Origin: JACOMS01 sp051252005
GTDB lineage: Bacteria > Pseudomonadota > Alphaproteobacteria > Caulobacterales > Maricaulaceae
Assembly: GCA_051252005.1 (NCBI GenBank)
Contig: JBPOEZ010000004.1
Span: 62,001-126,000 of the forward strand
DNA length: 64,000 bases
Reading direction: 5' to 3'
The translations under genes and the position numbers were made by a program. A model generated the notes under the pieces. The model made no database searches. It was given only the letters and a program-made list of their open reading frames with translations, and was not told the DNA's origin. Shown here one piece after another: positions 25,010-34,540 of the stretch (position 1 is its first letter; each line of letters starts with the position of its first letter).

Positions 25010-26894
25010 TGAAGTATTCATGTATGACATTTGCGAGCTTTTGGCTCACCCCTTCTACTGTTGCCAGATCTTCGCGGGCAGCGCTTTGCACCGCTTTTGC
25101 CGATCCGAAATGAGCCAAGAGTGCTTTCTTGCGGCCAGGCCCGACTCCGACAATACCATCAAGCGGACTGCTTTTCATCTGTTTTTTACGGCGAGCCCTA
25201 TGTGTCCCAATAGCGAAACGGTGGGCTTCGTCGCGAAGGCGCTGCAAGTAATACAGAACGGGCGTTCGGGACTGCAGGGTAAACTCGGCGCGGCCATTCA
25301 TATGAAAGCTTTCACGTCCGGCATTGCGGTCAGGGCCTTTGGCGATCGCGACTAAGGTCGTTTTATCAAGCGCGCCAATTTCGGTCAGCGCTTCGGTCAC
25401 AGCCGAGAGCTGCCCCTTGCCGCCGTCGATTAAAACCAGATCCGGCCAGACCGCGTCGTCATCTTTCATAAGGCGTGAAAATCGCCGCCGCATCACTTCG
25501 CGCATCATGGCGTAATCATCACCCGGCTCGGTATCGACGTCTTTAATATTGAACGTGCGGTATTCGCGCCGCATCATACCTTCGGGGCCGGCAACAATGA
25601 ACGCGCCAATAGCGTTTGTGCCTTGAATGTGGCTGTTATCGTAAACCTCTATACGCTCTGGCGGTTCGCCCAAATCGAAAACTTCGGCCACGCCTTTTAG
25701 CAGCTTAGCTTGAGACGCGGTTTCCGCGAGCTTACGGGCGAGGGCTTCTTCGGCGTTTTTAACCGCGCGCTGCACCAAAACTTTCTTCTCGCCGCGTTGC
25801 GGCGTCCGTATAGAAATCGTGCGGCCTGACCGTTCGGAGAGGGCGTCTTCGAGCAAGCCTTGATGCGGCAGGACTTCGCTGACGAGGACATTCTTTGGGA
25901 TCGGTTTATTCATGTAATATTGCGCGAGAAATGCATCCATAATTTCGGCAGCGGTTTCATCTTTTCCGTGTCTCGGGAAGTAAGCATTGTTGCCCCAATT
26001 TTGCCCCGCCCTGAAAAAGAAAACCTGAATACAGGACTGCCCGCCCGCCATATGAATGCCGACAACATCGCCTTCAGAAAAGGTCATGGGGTTGACCCCG
26101 CTGGCGCCGCCTGTGACTTGCGCCATAGCTTTGAGGCGGTCACGAACTTCAGCGGCTTTTTCGTAGTTCAAAACCTTCGCCGCCTCTGCCATTTGGCTTT
26201 GGAGGCGCGTCCGAAGGCTATCAGATTTACCGCTGAGAAAGTCTTCGGCGTCGCCAATGAGAACTTGATAATCCTCCATAGAAATTTCGCCTGTACAGGG
26301 CGCGGAGCAGCGCTTGATTTGGTGAAGCATACAGGGGCGCGTGCGAGCCTCATAAATGGAGTCGGTGCAGTTCCTGAGACGGAATGCGCGCTGCAAAGTA
26401 TCTAACGTGCGGTTGACGGCTCCGGCGGAGGCGAAGGGCCCGTAATAGTCGCCTTTTATTTTCCGCGCGCCCCGATGTTTTGTGACCTGCGCCGCAGGAT
26501 GGTCTTTGCGCACGAGGATATAAGGGAAGCTCTTATCGTCGCGAAGGAGGATATTGTAGCGAGGTTTGAGCTGTTTGATCAGGCTAGCCTCAAGAAGCAG
26601 GGCCTCAGTCTCGCTGCCCGTGACGACAAATTCCATAGAGACTGTGGCGCGGATCATACGCTGTATGCGAACCGTATGGCGGCGATAACTCGTATAGGCC
26701 GTGACACGCTTCTTGAGGTCTTTGGCCTTGCCGACATAAAGCACCGTTTCGTGCTCATCAAACATGCGGTAGACACCGGGTTTATTCGGCAAGTTCTTTA
26801 CATAATCCGCAATCAAAGACGGCCCGTAGACAAGGCTATCTTCGGCATTTTTGCCTTCAGGGGCAGCAGGATTGGAAGACTCGTGTGGGGTCAT
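25002..26894 (-). CDS. uvrC: UvrABC excinuclease subunit C
   Basis: A 630-residue nucleotide excision repair nuclease that makes both incisions around lesions. The GIY-YIG domain is at the N-terminus (KPGVYRMFDEHETVLYVGKA), the UVR motif is near 215-250, the UvrC RNase H-like domain follows (EVYDNSHIQG, VLIDGGKGQLS), and HhH repeats close the protein (GIVGVGPGRKKALL). No LexA box is apparent upstream. It leads into the two phosphatidyltransferase genes, a common alphaproteobacterial order. Confidence 0.96.
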   Translation of the reverse strand: MTPHESSNPAAPEGKNAEDSLVYGPSLIADYVKNLPNKPGVYRMFDEHETVLYVGKAKDLKKRVTAYTSYRRHTVRIQRMIRATVSMEFVVTGSETEALLLEASLIKQLKPRYNILLRDDKSFPYILVRKDHPAAQVTKHRGARKIKGDYYGPFASAGAVNRTLDTLQRAFRLRNCTDSIYEARTRPCMLHQIKRCSAPCTGEISMEDYQVLIGDAEDFLSGKSDSLRTRLQSQMAEAAKVLNYEKAAEVRDRLKAMAQVTGGASGVNPMTFSEGDVVGIHMAGGQSCIQVFFFRAGQNWGNNAYFPRHGKDETAAEIMDAFLAQYYMNKPIPKNVLVSEVLPHQGLLEDALSERSGRTISIRTPQRGEKKVLVQRAVKNAEEALARKLAETASQAKLLKGVAEVFDLGEPPERIEVYDNSHIQGTNAIGAFIVAGPEGMMRREYRTFNIKDVDTEPGDDYAMMREVMRRRFSRLMKDDDAVWPDLVLIDGGKGQLSAVTEALTEIGALDKTTLVAIAKGPDRNAGRESFHMNGRAEFTLQSRTPVLYYLQRLRDEAHRFAIGTHRARRKKQMKSSPLDGIVGVGPGRKKALLAHFGSAKAVQSAAREDLATVEGVSQKLANVIHEYFNE

Positions 26895-26942
26895 ATAGGC
26901 AAAGTAAGGGCTTTGATCACCGCTTACAATGTGTTTGAGAAT

Positions 26943-27782
26943 TTAGGATGTGACAAGGTGATTGGTAAGCGCGTGAAACTCTTCAACGCCGAGCGTTTCT
27001 GGTCGCCGCGTTGGGTCTATGTCGCATGACGCTAACCATTGATCCAAATCGAGAGAATGACTGCCTGCGATGCCTTTGAGGGACTTGCGCAGCATTTTAC
27101 GTCTTTGCCCGAAGGCGGCTTGCGTTACCTCTGCGAGGCGTTTCAAATGCGGGTATCGCTTATCAAGCGGTAGCGGCTCTAAGACTACAATAGCTGAGTC
27201 GACTTTGGGCGGCGGCGAGAATGCTCGTGCAGGTACATCAAACGCGAAATAGCATTGGCAAATACTTTGCGACAGAATGGCTAGGCGGCCATAGGCTTTG
27301 TCGCCCGGAACAGCGACGACCCTGTCGGCAACTTCTTTCTGGAACATCAAAACGGCTTGCGACCAAAAAATAGGATCAGCCGTTAGCCAGTTTATAAGCA
27401 GCTTTGTTCCGACATTATACGGCAGGTTCGCCACAATTTTTATCTCTCCGCTTAGCACAGAAGCAATATCCACATGCAGCGCGTCGCCTTCGAGAACTTT
27501 CAAATCACCCGGCGCGGTTTCGGCAATTTTATCTAAAACGGGTAAGAAGCGAGGGTCCATCTCAATGGCGAGAATTTTCTCAGCTCCTGCCTTGAAAAGT
27601 GACCGCGTTAACCCGCCCGGGCCAGGCCCGATTTCGGCGACTGAAACACTGCTAAAGGGCTGGGCTAGTTTGGCAATCTTGTCAGTAATGTTCATGTCTA
27701 GCAAAAAATGCTGCCCGAGCTTTTTATTGGCATCGAGACCAAAAAGGCGAACGGTTTCTGTGAGCGTTGGAAGATCATCCAT
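26943..27782 (-). CDS. rsmA: 16S rRNA (adenine1518/1519-N6) dimethyltransferase
   Basis: A 279-residue SAM methyltransferase (KsgA) that dimethylates two adjacent adenines in the 3' hairpin of 16S rRNA. Motifs: KKLGQHFLLDMNI, the SAM site EIGPGPGGLTRSL, EGDALH and the catalytic NLPYN. Length is normal. Its start overlaps pdxA by 8 bases, in the surA-pdxA-rsmA order also found in E. coli. Confidence 0.95.
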   Translation of the reverse strand: MDDLPTLTETVRLFGLDANKKLGQHFLLDMNITDKIAKLAQPFSSVSVAEIGPGPGGLTRSLFKAGAEKILAIEMDPRFLPVLDKIAETAPGDLKVLEGDALHVDIASVLSGEIKIVANLPYNVGTKLLINWLTADPIFWSQAVLMFQKEVADRVVAVPGDKAYGRLAILSQSICQCYFAFDVPARAFSPPPKVDSAIVVLEPLPLDKRYPHLKRLAEVTQAAFGQRRKMLRKSLKGIAGSHSLDLDQWLASCDIDPTRRPETLGVEEFHALTNHLVTS

Positions 27783-28770
27783 GGCGGTTTGCTTTACGGT
27801 TATCGGCGAGGCTTCTCGCGGTTTTTATGGCGGCGATCAAGCTGTCTGGCCGCGCGATGTTTTTACCGGCTATGTTAAAAGCGGTGCCGTGATCGGGAGA
27901 CGTGCGGATAATCGGCAGGCCTAGCGTGATGTTAACGCCGCCGTGAAAATCGAGGGTTTTGACCGGAATAAGACCTTGGTCATGATACATGGCGAGCACA
28001 GCGTCATAGGTTTCCCGCGCTTCAGCGTGAAATAATGTGTCTGCAGGAAGGGCGTTAGTGATGGTCAAGCCGTCTTCGCGCAACCGAACAATCGCTGGAT
28101 TGATGATGTCGATTTCTTCGTGGCCTAAAGCCCCGCCTTCTCCGGCGTGGGGGTTCAATCCGGTGACGGCAATGCGCGGGCTCGCGATACCAAAGTCCCG
28201 GACAAGCGCGTCATGCATGACGCGGGCATTGCAGATAATGGCGTCTGAATTCAATGTCCTCGCGGCCTCGGCAAGTGATAAATGTACGGTGGCGAGAGCA
28301 ACGCGAAGCCCGCCCCCTGAGAGCATCATAACAGGCCCGCGCGTGTAAGGGGCGGGGTAGTCTTTTGTGAGTTCTCCGAGATATTCCGTATGCCCAGGAT
28401 GAGAAAACCCTGCGTTATAGAGGACTTCTTTTGCAATCGGGTTCGTAACAACGCCGTCAGCTTCGCCGTTCAGGGATAGAGTTACGGCCTTTTCAATACT
28501 GCCCGTAATGGCTGGCGCGGCTTTGGGTGACGGCGCGCCGAGACTTGGGATATGCCCGTCCATGTCCAGCACAGGAAGATGCTTTGAAAATGCTTCAGCC
28601 GCCTTTGACAGGCTTGAAGTTTTCACGGGCGGCGGAGCATTTATGGACTTTAGCGCTGCTTCGATAATGGTAAAAGGCGCGATGACAGCGAATGCGCACG
28701 CAGGGTCGCGGCGTAAAGCCGCCCAGCTTTTGGCAGTAATTTCAGGGCCGATCCCAGCGGGATCGCCCAT
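27775..28770 (-). CDS. pdxA: 4-hydroxythreonine-4-phosphate dehydrogenase
   Basis: A metal- and NAD-dependent enzyme of pyridoxal 5'-phosphate synthesis. MGDPAGIGPE, HPGHTEYLGEL, TGLNPHAGEGG and MYHDQGLIP are family signatures. The first ATG (28770) falls inside the N-terminal motif: the conserved strand before GDPAGIGPE is encoded upstream (KPLAVT) but has no ATG, GTG or TTG. The only near-start codon before the in-frame TAG is a CTG at 28809, beside the surA stop. The real protein therefore probably begins at a rare codon up to 13 codons upstream. It overlaps rsmA by 8 bases. Confidence 0.93.
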   Translation of the reverse strand: MGDPAGIGPEITAKSWAALRRDPACAFAVIAPFTIIEAALKSINAPPPVKTSSLSKAAEAFSKHLPVLDMDGHIPSLGAPSPKAAPAITGSIEKAVTLSLNGEADGVVTNPIAKEVLYNAGFSHPGHTEYLGELTKDYPAPYTRGPVMMLSGGGLRVALATVHLSLAEAARTLNSDAIICNARVMHDALVRDFGIASPRIAVTGLNPHAGEGGALGHEEIDIINPAIVRLREDGLTITNALPADTLFHAEARETYDAVLAMYHDQGLIPVKTLDFHGGVNITLGLPIIRTSPDHGTAFNIAGKNIARPDSLIAAIKTARSLADNRKANRHG

Positions 28771-28812
28771 GGTTACGGCGAGAGGTTTATGTTCTATGCG
28801 GGCGGTCAGAAC

Positions 28813-30069
28813 CTATCGTACAACGATTGACGCTTTGCGGCGTAAGTCCCGAAGGTGACGCTTCGAGGCCTGCGCGAGTTGTTGATCCATAAGGCGGTCT
28901 TCAACTTCGTCGCGTGTAGGAATATTAGAGCCTACGACATTGCGATCACAGACAAGAATAGCTGCAAGCGTAGAGCCTGTTTCTATCGGCTCTGATAAAG
29001 CGCCAACGTCCGTTGTTGCTAGCTTTTCGAGTATCGCATCAGACATATCTTTTGCGCGAAGTTCACCCATGTCGGCTTGTTTGAGGCCTTCAACAGCTTG
29101 AACGTCAGCCGCGATCGTATCGCAAGATTTTACAACAGCTCTGGCTTCTTCGATTTTGAGTTTTGCTGCCTCAATTTCTTCAGGCGTTTCAGCAGCGACA
29201 TTAATTTGCTTGAGCTTATATAAAGTATCGGACTCGGAAACTTCGACGTCGAGAAGGGCAACAACATAGACCCCGCCAGGGACCTGGATAGGCGCAGACA
29301 ATGAGCCTTTTTCCATGCTCAAAATGGCTTTTTCAATTTCTGGGCGAAGTTCACCTTCGCGGACCCAGCCAAGTTCGCCGCCCGCAGCTGCTGTTGGCGC
29401 CGAAGAAAATTGGCGTGCAAGAAGCGGGAAGGGCGCGCCTTCTTTGACTTGTTGGATCATGGCTTCTGCGCCTTTAAACGCGCCGTCCATGCCGCCAATA
29501 TCTGGCGTGGCTTCGATGTAAATCTCAGCCACTTGGTAGCTAGGCTTTGAAGCATTGGCTGAGAGGCGGGTGAGCGTTTCATCAATCTGTGCGTCGCTGA
29601 TACGAATGCGCGAGCCGTAAAGGCCATTGACGATGCGTTGCCACGCGAGTTCAGATTTGACCTGACCGCGCAGAGTATCGATGGAAATTCCAGCGGCTGC
29701 AAGACGCTCAACAACCTCTTGAGGGTCAAGACCATTGCGGCCGATTAGCCGAGCAACAGACCTATCAATGTCTTGCGGATTGATTTTTTGATCATATTTT
29801 TCTGACTCTTGTAGCTGTATTTTCTCATCGACGAGATTGCGAAGGGCTTGTGACTGTACGCGGGCGAGCGATTCTTCTGTGCGTTCAACGCCCGTTGTTA
29901 CCATCATAAACAGTACGCGTTGGCGCAGGTCATGGGTCGTGACAATGTCGTCATTAACCACGGCGGTAATCCCGTGGCTTTGCTGTGCAACGGCTGATTC
30001 CGGCGATAAGGCCGTAAGCATTGCCGCAAGACTAATGGCAATCGCGGATGTCAAAGATTTGGGAGTCAT
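28813..30069 (-). CDS. surA: Periplasmic chaperone/peptidyl-prolyl isomerase SurA
   Basis: A 418-residue exported chaperone for outer-membrane proteins. A signal peptide (about 1-28, ending AVAQQ) precedes the SurA N-terminal domain (HGITAVVNDDIVTTHDL) and parvulin-type regions (about 180-290, with GGELGWVREGEL; a second, degenerate one to about 400). Its stop lies 3 bases before the possible CTG start of pdxA, so the two are coupled. The lptD gene usually found just upstream is missing. Confidence 0.9.
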   Translation of the reverse strand: MTPKSLTSAIAISLAAMLTALSPESAVAQQSHGITAVVNDDIVTTHDLRQRVLFMMVTTGVERTEESLARVQSQALRNLVDEKIQLQESEKYDQKINPQDIDRSVARLIGRNGLDPQEVVERLAAAGISIDTLRGQVKSELAWQRIVNGLYGSRIRISDAQIDETLTRLSANASKPSYQVAEIYIEATPDIGGMDGAFKGAEAMIQQVKEGAPFPLLARQFSSAPTAAAGGELGWVREGELRPEIEKAILSMEKGSLSAPIQVPGGVYVVALLDVEVSESDTLYKLKQINVAAETPEEIEAAKLKIEEARAVVKSCDTIAADVQAVEGLKQADMGELRAKDMSDAILEKLATTDVGALSEPIETGSTLAAILVCDRNVVGSNIPTRDEVEDRLMDQQLAQASKRHLRDLRRKASIVVR

Positions 30070-30200
30070 ACCTGAACCTGTTTTAGTGTGGGCGGACTAT
30101 ACGCATTTTCGCGCGCCGCGCAATTCGTCTTATCATTCAATTTACCTGCCCTATAGAAGACTTCCAGAGCGGATTACATTAAAAATTGAATAGGTTTTGT

Positions 30201-31295
30201 TTAGCCGTCTTCAATGCGGCTAAGATAGGCTAGTCCGCAAAAAAGAACAAAAAACGGAATGGCCCATACAGCAAGGGGAATGGGAATGGTTCCGGCTTGG
30301 CCAAATGCGCCGATCATATTGTCCGTAAAGTAAACGGCGAACCCGAGAACTCCGCCGAGAAGCATCAAACGCAGCGTTCCGCCTTGCCGAGTTAAATGCA
30401 TGGAAACGCCCGCCGCAATGATGGTCATAGCGATCAAGGTTAGGGGCAGAGAGAGAAGTTTGTTGAACTGCATTTGCAACCTCACGCTAGAAAACCCGGC
30501 TTGAGAAACTTTTTTGATTTCCGAGGGAAGTTGCCAAAAAGCAGGAAGGCTTTCTGATTTATTGTGATCTTGCAGCTGCTTTACCGTGATTGTTGTCGGC
30601 CAAGAGGTCGTGCTGTTTCTGCGCATAACGGCATCATTCGTGTTTTCAATGACGTCTGTTAATTGCCAATATTGCGACGATAAGAGCTCAGCTTTTTTTG
30701 CATCAAAACGGCGCGTAAAAACAAGTTCGCCGTCGCTATCCGCGTCAAACATGGTGAAGGTCACATCATAAAGCGTGCGTTCAAACAAGTCTGCGGAGGC
30801 CGCATAAATCACGGTTTGCTCAAACTGTGTACCTTCGCGTAGCCAGATTTCTTTTTGCTTTGTTTGCACGGGGCCCTTTTGCGTGAAAGCTGCCATCATG
30901 AGTCCATGGGTTTCCATGGCTTTGGAGGCTAGCGGATTGAAGGCGAGAGCCCAGATAATGCCTAGTATTCCCGTGACAGCGATAGCTGGACGAAGGAATC
31001 GCCAAGCGGATAGGCCGGAGGCTCTCATGACCGTAAGTTCACTGCGATGGTTTAAAGAGTAAAGTGCGCCCATAACGCCGAACAGAACGACAAATGGTAT
31101 CGTTTGTTCAATCAGTTGCGGGGCTTTTAGCAAAGTAAGAAACATGACGGTAATAGCAGAAAGGTCTGCGTCTGCGCCAATATTGCGGCTCGCCTCGACA
31201 AAGTCGACGAGCATAATAATGCCGGTGACAATGATGAAGGCTAGAAAAATGCCGCGAAAAATACGCCATGCAATATATCGGCTGAGGGTTGTCAT
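30201..31295 (-). CDS. lptG: LPS export permease LptG
   Basis: A 364-residue permease of the LptB2FGC transporter, which lifts lipopolysaccharide from the inner membrane to the Lpt bridge. Three N-terminal and three C-terminal membrane helices surround a periplasmic beta-jellyroll domain (about 130-265). The opening LSRYIAWRIFRGIFLAF and the helix with TIPFVVLFGVMGALYSLN fit the YjgP/YjgQ family. It overlaps lptF by 4 bases. A 131-base gap to surA holds no gene. Confidence 0.93.
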   Translation of the reverse strand: MTTLSRYIAWRIFRGIFLAFIIVTGIIMLVDFVEASRNIGADADLSAITVMFLTLLKAPQLIEQTIPFVVLFGVMGALYSLNHRSELTVMRASGLSAWRFLRPAIAVTGILGIIWALAFNPLASKAMETHGLMMAAFTQKGPVQTKQKEIWLREGTQFEQTVIYAASADLFERTLYDVTFTMFDADSDGELVFTRRFDAKKAELLSSQYWQLTDVIENTNDAVMRRNSTTSWPTTITVKQLQDHNKSESLPAFWQLPSEIKKVSQAGFSSVRLQMQFNKLLSLPLTLIAMTIIAAGVSMHLTRQGGTLRLMLLGGVLGFAVYFTDNMIGAFGQAGTIPIPLAVWAIPFFVLFCGLAYLSRIEDG

Positions 31296-32452
31296 GTTTT
31301 GAGCACCCTTCTGTTTCTAACAAATTTACCGCGTTTTTTCGGCAGAGAAAAAACATACCGTAAGCCGCGCGCGCGGGAACGGCGCAGCAGATATAAAAGG
31401 CTAATCGCGGCGACTGTGAGCGGTAGGGCGTATTGCAAACTATTGAGCGCAGCATCTCCTTCGGCGGCTGAAGCTATGGCAAAGCCGCCAAGACGGATGA
31501 CAAAGCCTGTGAAGGCGCAGATGGCAATTCGGCGGCCATAGCCAAGCTTTTGCAAAGGACCTCGTACCAAGAATGCGAGTGCAAGTAAGACAAGAGCAAC
31601 GTTGTATAAGGGCGTTGATAAGCGTGCATGACCTTCGGACCATAGTGATTTTTTAAACTGCTGATTAGAATATTCACGCGGGTCAGGCCGCAGAAGTTCA
31701 TGCAGGAAACGGTCAGAGGTTTTAAGCCTCAATACCGGATCAAGCGCCATGATTTCTGTGAGGTTAATCTCGTATTTTTCAAAGCTAGTGGGGCGCAGGG
31801 AGCCATCATTTTCGATTTGTTGCAAGATGCCATTCGTCAGTGTGAGGCGTGCGCTTTCGGAGGTGCGGGTTAAGCTGCCAGATTTAGCGGTGTAAGTAAC
31901 GGCGGATCCTGCTGATCGTGCATCGCGGATAAGGACATCGGCCATATTTCCGTTGGGGAGGATTTCTCGGGCGTAAACCGTTAGTCCTGGCGTGGGCGTA
32001 ACGAACTCTCCGGGGCGAACCATTTGCGAGGCAATGTCCGTGCGGACTGCTAGAAGCTCTTGCCGCATTTGGCGAAAGGAGAGGGGCTGAATCCACAAAT
32101 TAATCAAAAGGTGTGCCACCAAAGCATAGGTGGCGAGGCGGACAAAAGGGCTCGAGATTTGCCACGGATTTGTCCCGATGGATTTAGCCACGACCAATTC
32201 ACTATCCACGTTTAGGCGGTTAAGCGCATAGAGCGCGGCCATAAACACGGCGAGCGGCATGATGATACCGATGAGCTGCGGTAGCGCTAAGACTGTAATG
32301 TAGAGGAATGTCAGAGCAGATTGCCTGTTCTCAACGATCAAATCCAGTGTCGACAGACTTTGGGTGAGCAAAGCCAATCCAGCCAAAGCCGAAAGCGATA
32401 TAAGGAGCGGCCAAAGGCCCTGTCTCCAAAAATATCTTTGCAAAAGGCTCAT
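31292..32452 (-). CDS. lptF: LPS export permease LptF
   Basis: A 386-residue partner of LptG with the same six-helix plus jellyroll layout; LLQRYFWRQGLWPLL and LPQLIGIIMPLAVFMAALYA are characteristic. Its C-terminus is Arg-rich. It starts the lptF-lptG unit, divergent from pepA, the standard arrangement in many proteobacteria. Confidence 0.93.
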   Translation of the reverse strand: MSLLQRYFWRQGLWPLLISLSALAGLALLTQSLSTLDLIVENRQSALTFLYITVLALPQLIGIIMPLAVFMAALYALNRLNVDSELVVAKSIGTNPWQISSPFVRLATYALVAHLLINLWIQPLSFRQMRQELLAVRTDIASQMVRPGEFVTPTPGLTVYAREILPNGNMADVLIRDARSAGSAVTYTAKSGSLTRTSESARLTLTNGILQQIENDGSLRPTSFEKYEINLTEIMALDPVLRLKTSDRFLHELLRPDPREYSNQQFKKSLWSEGHARLSTPLYNVALVLLALAFLVRGPLQKLGYGRRIAICAFTGFVIRLGGFAIASAAEGDAALNSLQYALPLTVAAISLLYLLRRSRARGLRYVFSLPKKRGKFVRNRRVLKT

Positions 32453-32596
32453 AAATGCGGTTCCACTGCGGCGGCGCAGATAGAATCATCGCCATATACC
32501 CAACTTCTCATCAAGTAGGGCTTCTAATGTAGTCCGCGTTGGTTTACCACAGTGCAGATAATTAAAAACAGGAAAAGCCGCGCATGGCTGTTCTGT

Positions 32597-32612
32597 AAAA
32601 GGAGATATGTTC
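32597..32612 (+). promoter_or_regulatory. Ribosome-binding site that decides the pepA start
   Basis: AAAAGGAG at 32597-32604 is only two bases from the ATG at 32607 but eight bases from the GTG at 32613. The GTG start gives MKVSFV, a usual PepA opening, so the GTG is the better start. Confidence 0.65.
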
Positions 32613-34088
32613 GTGAAAGTTAGTTTCGTTGCCGATAGTCCCGTTAAAGGCGGAACCGCCATTGTCCCCGTATTCAAAGGCGGTAAAGCCTTTGGCGCGG
32701 GCCAAGCCTATATTGACGCCCTGAACGGCGCGTATGAAGCCGCTGCCAAGGCGGCGGGTTTTACTGGCACTGCGGGTCAAGCGTTTGACATTTTTGCCCC
32801 TGCTGGCTCCGAAGTAGACCGCCTTCGCTTTGTAGGATGCGGCGCTCAGGATAAATTCGACGCAGAAATGTTCGCCGCGCGCGTAACAAAATCGCTTTTG
32901 ATGAGCCGCGAAAAGACGTTCACGTTCCACCTTGGCGGCTTTGATGTCAGCCCAGATGCGGCGGCGCGGGCCGCTGTCGGTGCGCGTTTGGCGGCCTACA
33001 GATTTGACCATTACAGGACAAAACTCCCAGCTTCGAAAAAACCAATGGTGAGCGCGGTCCGGATTAGCTGTGATGATGAAGGCACGGCGCGTGCGGCTTA
33101 TAAAAACTTCCACGGCCCGAATTGCGACGGTACGCTTTATGCCCGTGATCTCGTGAATGAGCCGCCCAATGTGATTTACCCAAAAGCTTATGCTGCGCGG
33201 ATTAAAAAGCTCGAATCCATGGGTCTTAAAGTCGAAATCCTCGGCGAAAAACAAATGAATAAGCTTGGCATGCACGCTTTGCTCGGTGTCGGTCTCGGTT
33301 CAGAACGCGAATCACATCTAGTCATTATGACATGGGACGGCGGCAAAAAAGGCGATAAGCCTGTCTGTCTTGTCGGCAAAGGCGTGACCTTTGATACAGG
33401 TGGCATCTCCCTCAAACCCGGCGCGGGCATGTGGGATATGAAAGGCGATATGGGCGGGTCGGCCGCTGTGGTCGGCGCGATGCACGCGATTGCTGGACGT
33501 AAAGCAAAAGCCAATGTTATTGGGATTGTCGGCCTAGTAGAAAATATGCCGGACGGTAAAGCACAGCTTCCAGGCGATATCGTGACCTCTATGTCGGGGC
33601 AAACTATCGAAGTGCAAAACACGGACGCCGAAGGGCGTCTTGTTCTTGCTGACGCTCTACATTATGCGCGGACAAGATATGAGCCGGCAGCCATGATCAA
33701 TTTGGCGACGCTCACTGGCGCGATCATTGTTTCGCTAGGCCATGAACATGCGGGCGTGTTCTCTAATGATGACGGACTTGCGGAGCAAATCTCGCTAGCA
33801 TCGTCTTCGTCGACAGAGAAAACATGGCGCATGCCGCTGAACTCCGATTATGACAAGCTGATTAACAGCCCTAATGCCGATATGAAAAATATTGGCGGGC
33901 GCTCAGCGGGCTCAATTACGGCGGGACAGTTCCTACAGCGTTTTGTTGGCGACACGCCTTGGGCGCACATCGACATTGCCGGGACAGGCATGAAAAACGA
34001 GCGCCACGATCCACGCGAAACTACGTTTGGCACAGGCTACGGCGTGCGGCTTCTTAATCATTGGGTTGCGGATAATTTTGAAGGCTAA
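32613..34088 (+). CDS. pepA: Leucyl aminopeptidase (M17)
   Basis: A cytosolic hexameric di-zinc exopeptidase that removes N-terminal residues; PepA homologues can also bind DNA. The N-terminal macro-like domain (about 1-150) is followed by the catalytic domain with VTFDTGGISLKP, MKGDMGGSAA and NTDAEGRLVLADAL, which provide metal ligands and the catalytic Lys/Arg. Length (491 residues) is normal. The stop overlaps the holC start by one base (TAATG). Confidence 0.95.
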   Translation: MKVSFVADSPVKGGTAIVPVFKGGKAFGAGQAYIDALNGAYEAAAKAAGFTGTAGQAFDIFAPAGSEVDRLRFVGCGAQDKFDAEMFAARVTKSLLMSREKTFTFHLGGFDVSPDAAARAAVGARLAAYRFDHYRTKLPASKKPMVSAVRISCDDEGTARAAYKNFHGPNCDGTLYARDLVNEPPNVIYPKAYAARIKKLESMGLKVEILGEKQMNKLGMHALLGVGLGSERESHLVIMTWDGGKKGDKPVCLVGKGVTFDTGGISLKPGAGMWDMKGDMGGSAAVVGAMHAIAGRKAKANVIGIVGLVENMPDGKAQLPGDIVTSMSGQTIEVQNTDAEGRLVLADALHYARTRYEPAAMINLATLTGAIIVSLGHEHAGVFSNDDGLAEQISLASSSSTEKTWRMPLNSDYDKLINSPNADMKNIGGRSAGSITAGQFLQRFVGDTPWAHIDIAGTGMKNERHDPRETTFGTGYGVRLLNHWVADNFEG

Positions 34089-34534
34089 TGGCTGACTATT
34101 GGTTTTATCATCTGGAAGGGTCAACGCTGGAGAGCGTCCTTCCGGATTTACTCCAAAAGACCCTCTCTAAAGGGTGGCGGGCGGTTGTGAAACTGCCTGA
34201 GGCCCGTCTGGTCGAAATGGATCAATATCTATGGACGTTCAAAGACGATAGCTTCTTGCCACATGGCCGCGACGACGAACCTCAAGCGGACCAGCAGCCC
34301 ATATTACTCACCGCAACGGCCCAAAGCAGCGAAGGCGCTGATTGTGTGTTCCTCATTGGAGGGCAGGATATGAACGTCGTAGCGGCAACAGAGCGCTGCA
34401 TTATCATGATCAATGGCCGTAGCGAAGACGACGTCAAACGCGCCAGGGCCCAATGGAAAAAACTGAAGGCTACAGGCGCAACTCTCTCATATTGGCAACA
34501 GACTGATCGCGGCGGTTGGGAGAAGAAGGCTTAG
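34088..34534 (+). CDS. holC: DNA polymerase III chi subunit
   Basis: A 148-residue small replication protein of the clamp-loader complex that links it to SSB. It begins with the short strand ADYWFYHL, contains WRAVVKL and LWTFKDDSFLPHG, and shows the chi-like Rossmann layout. pepA-holC is a conserved pair in proteobacteria and the genes share one base here. Confidence 0.9.
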   Translation: MADYWFYHLEGSTLESVLPDLLQKTLSKGWRAVVKLPEARLVEMDQYLWTFKDDSFLPHGRDDEPQADQQPILLTATAQSSEGADCVFLIGGQDMNVVAATERCIIMINGRSEDDVKRARAQWKKLKATGATLSYWQQTDRGGWEKKA

Positions 34535-34540
34535 GCTTTT

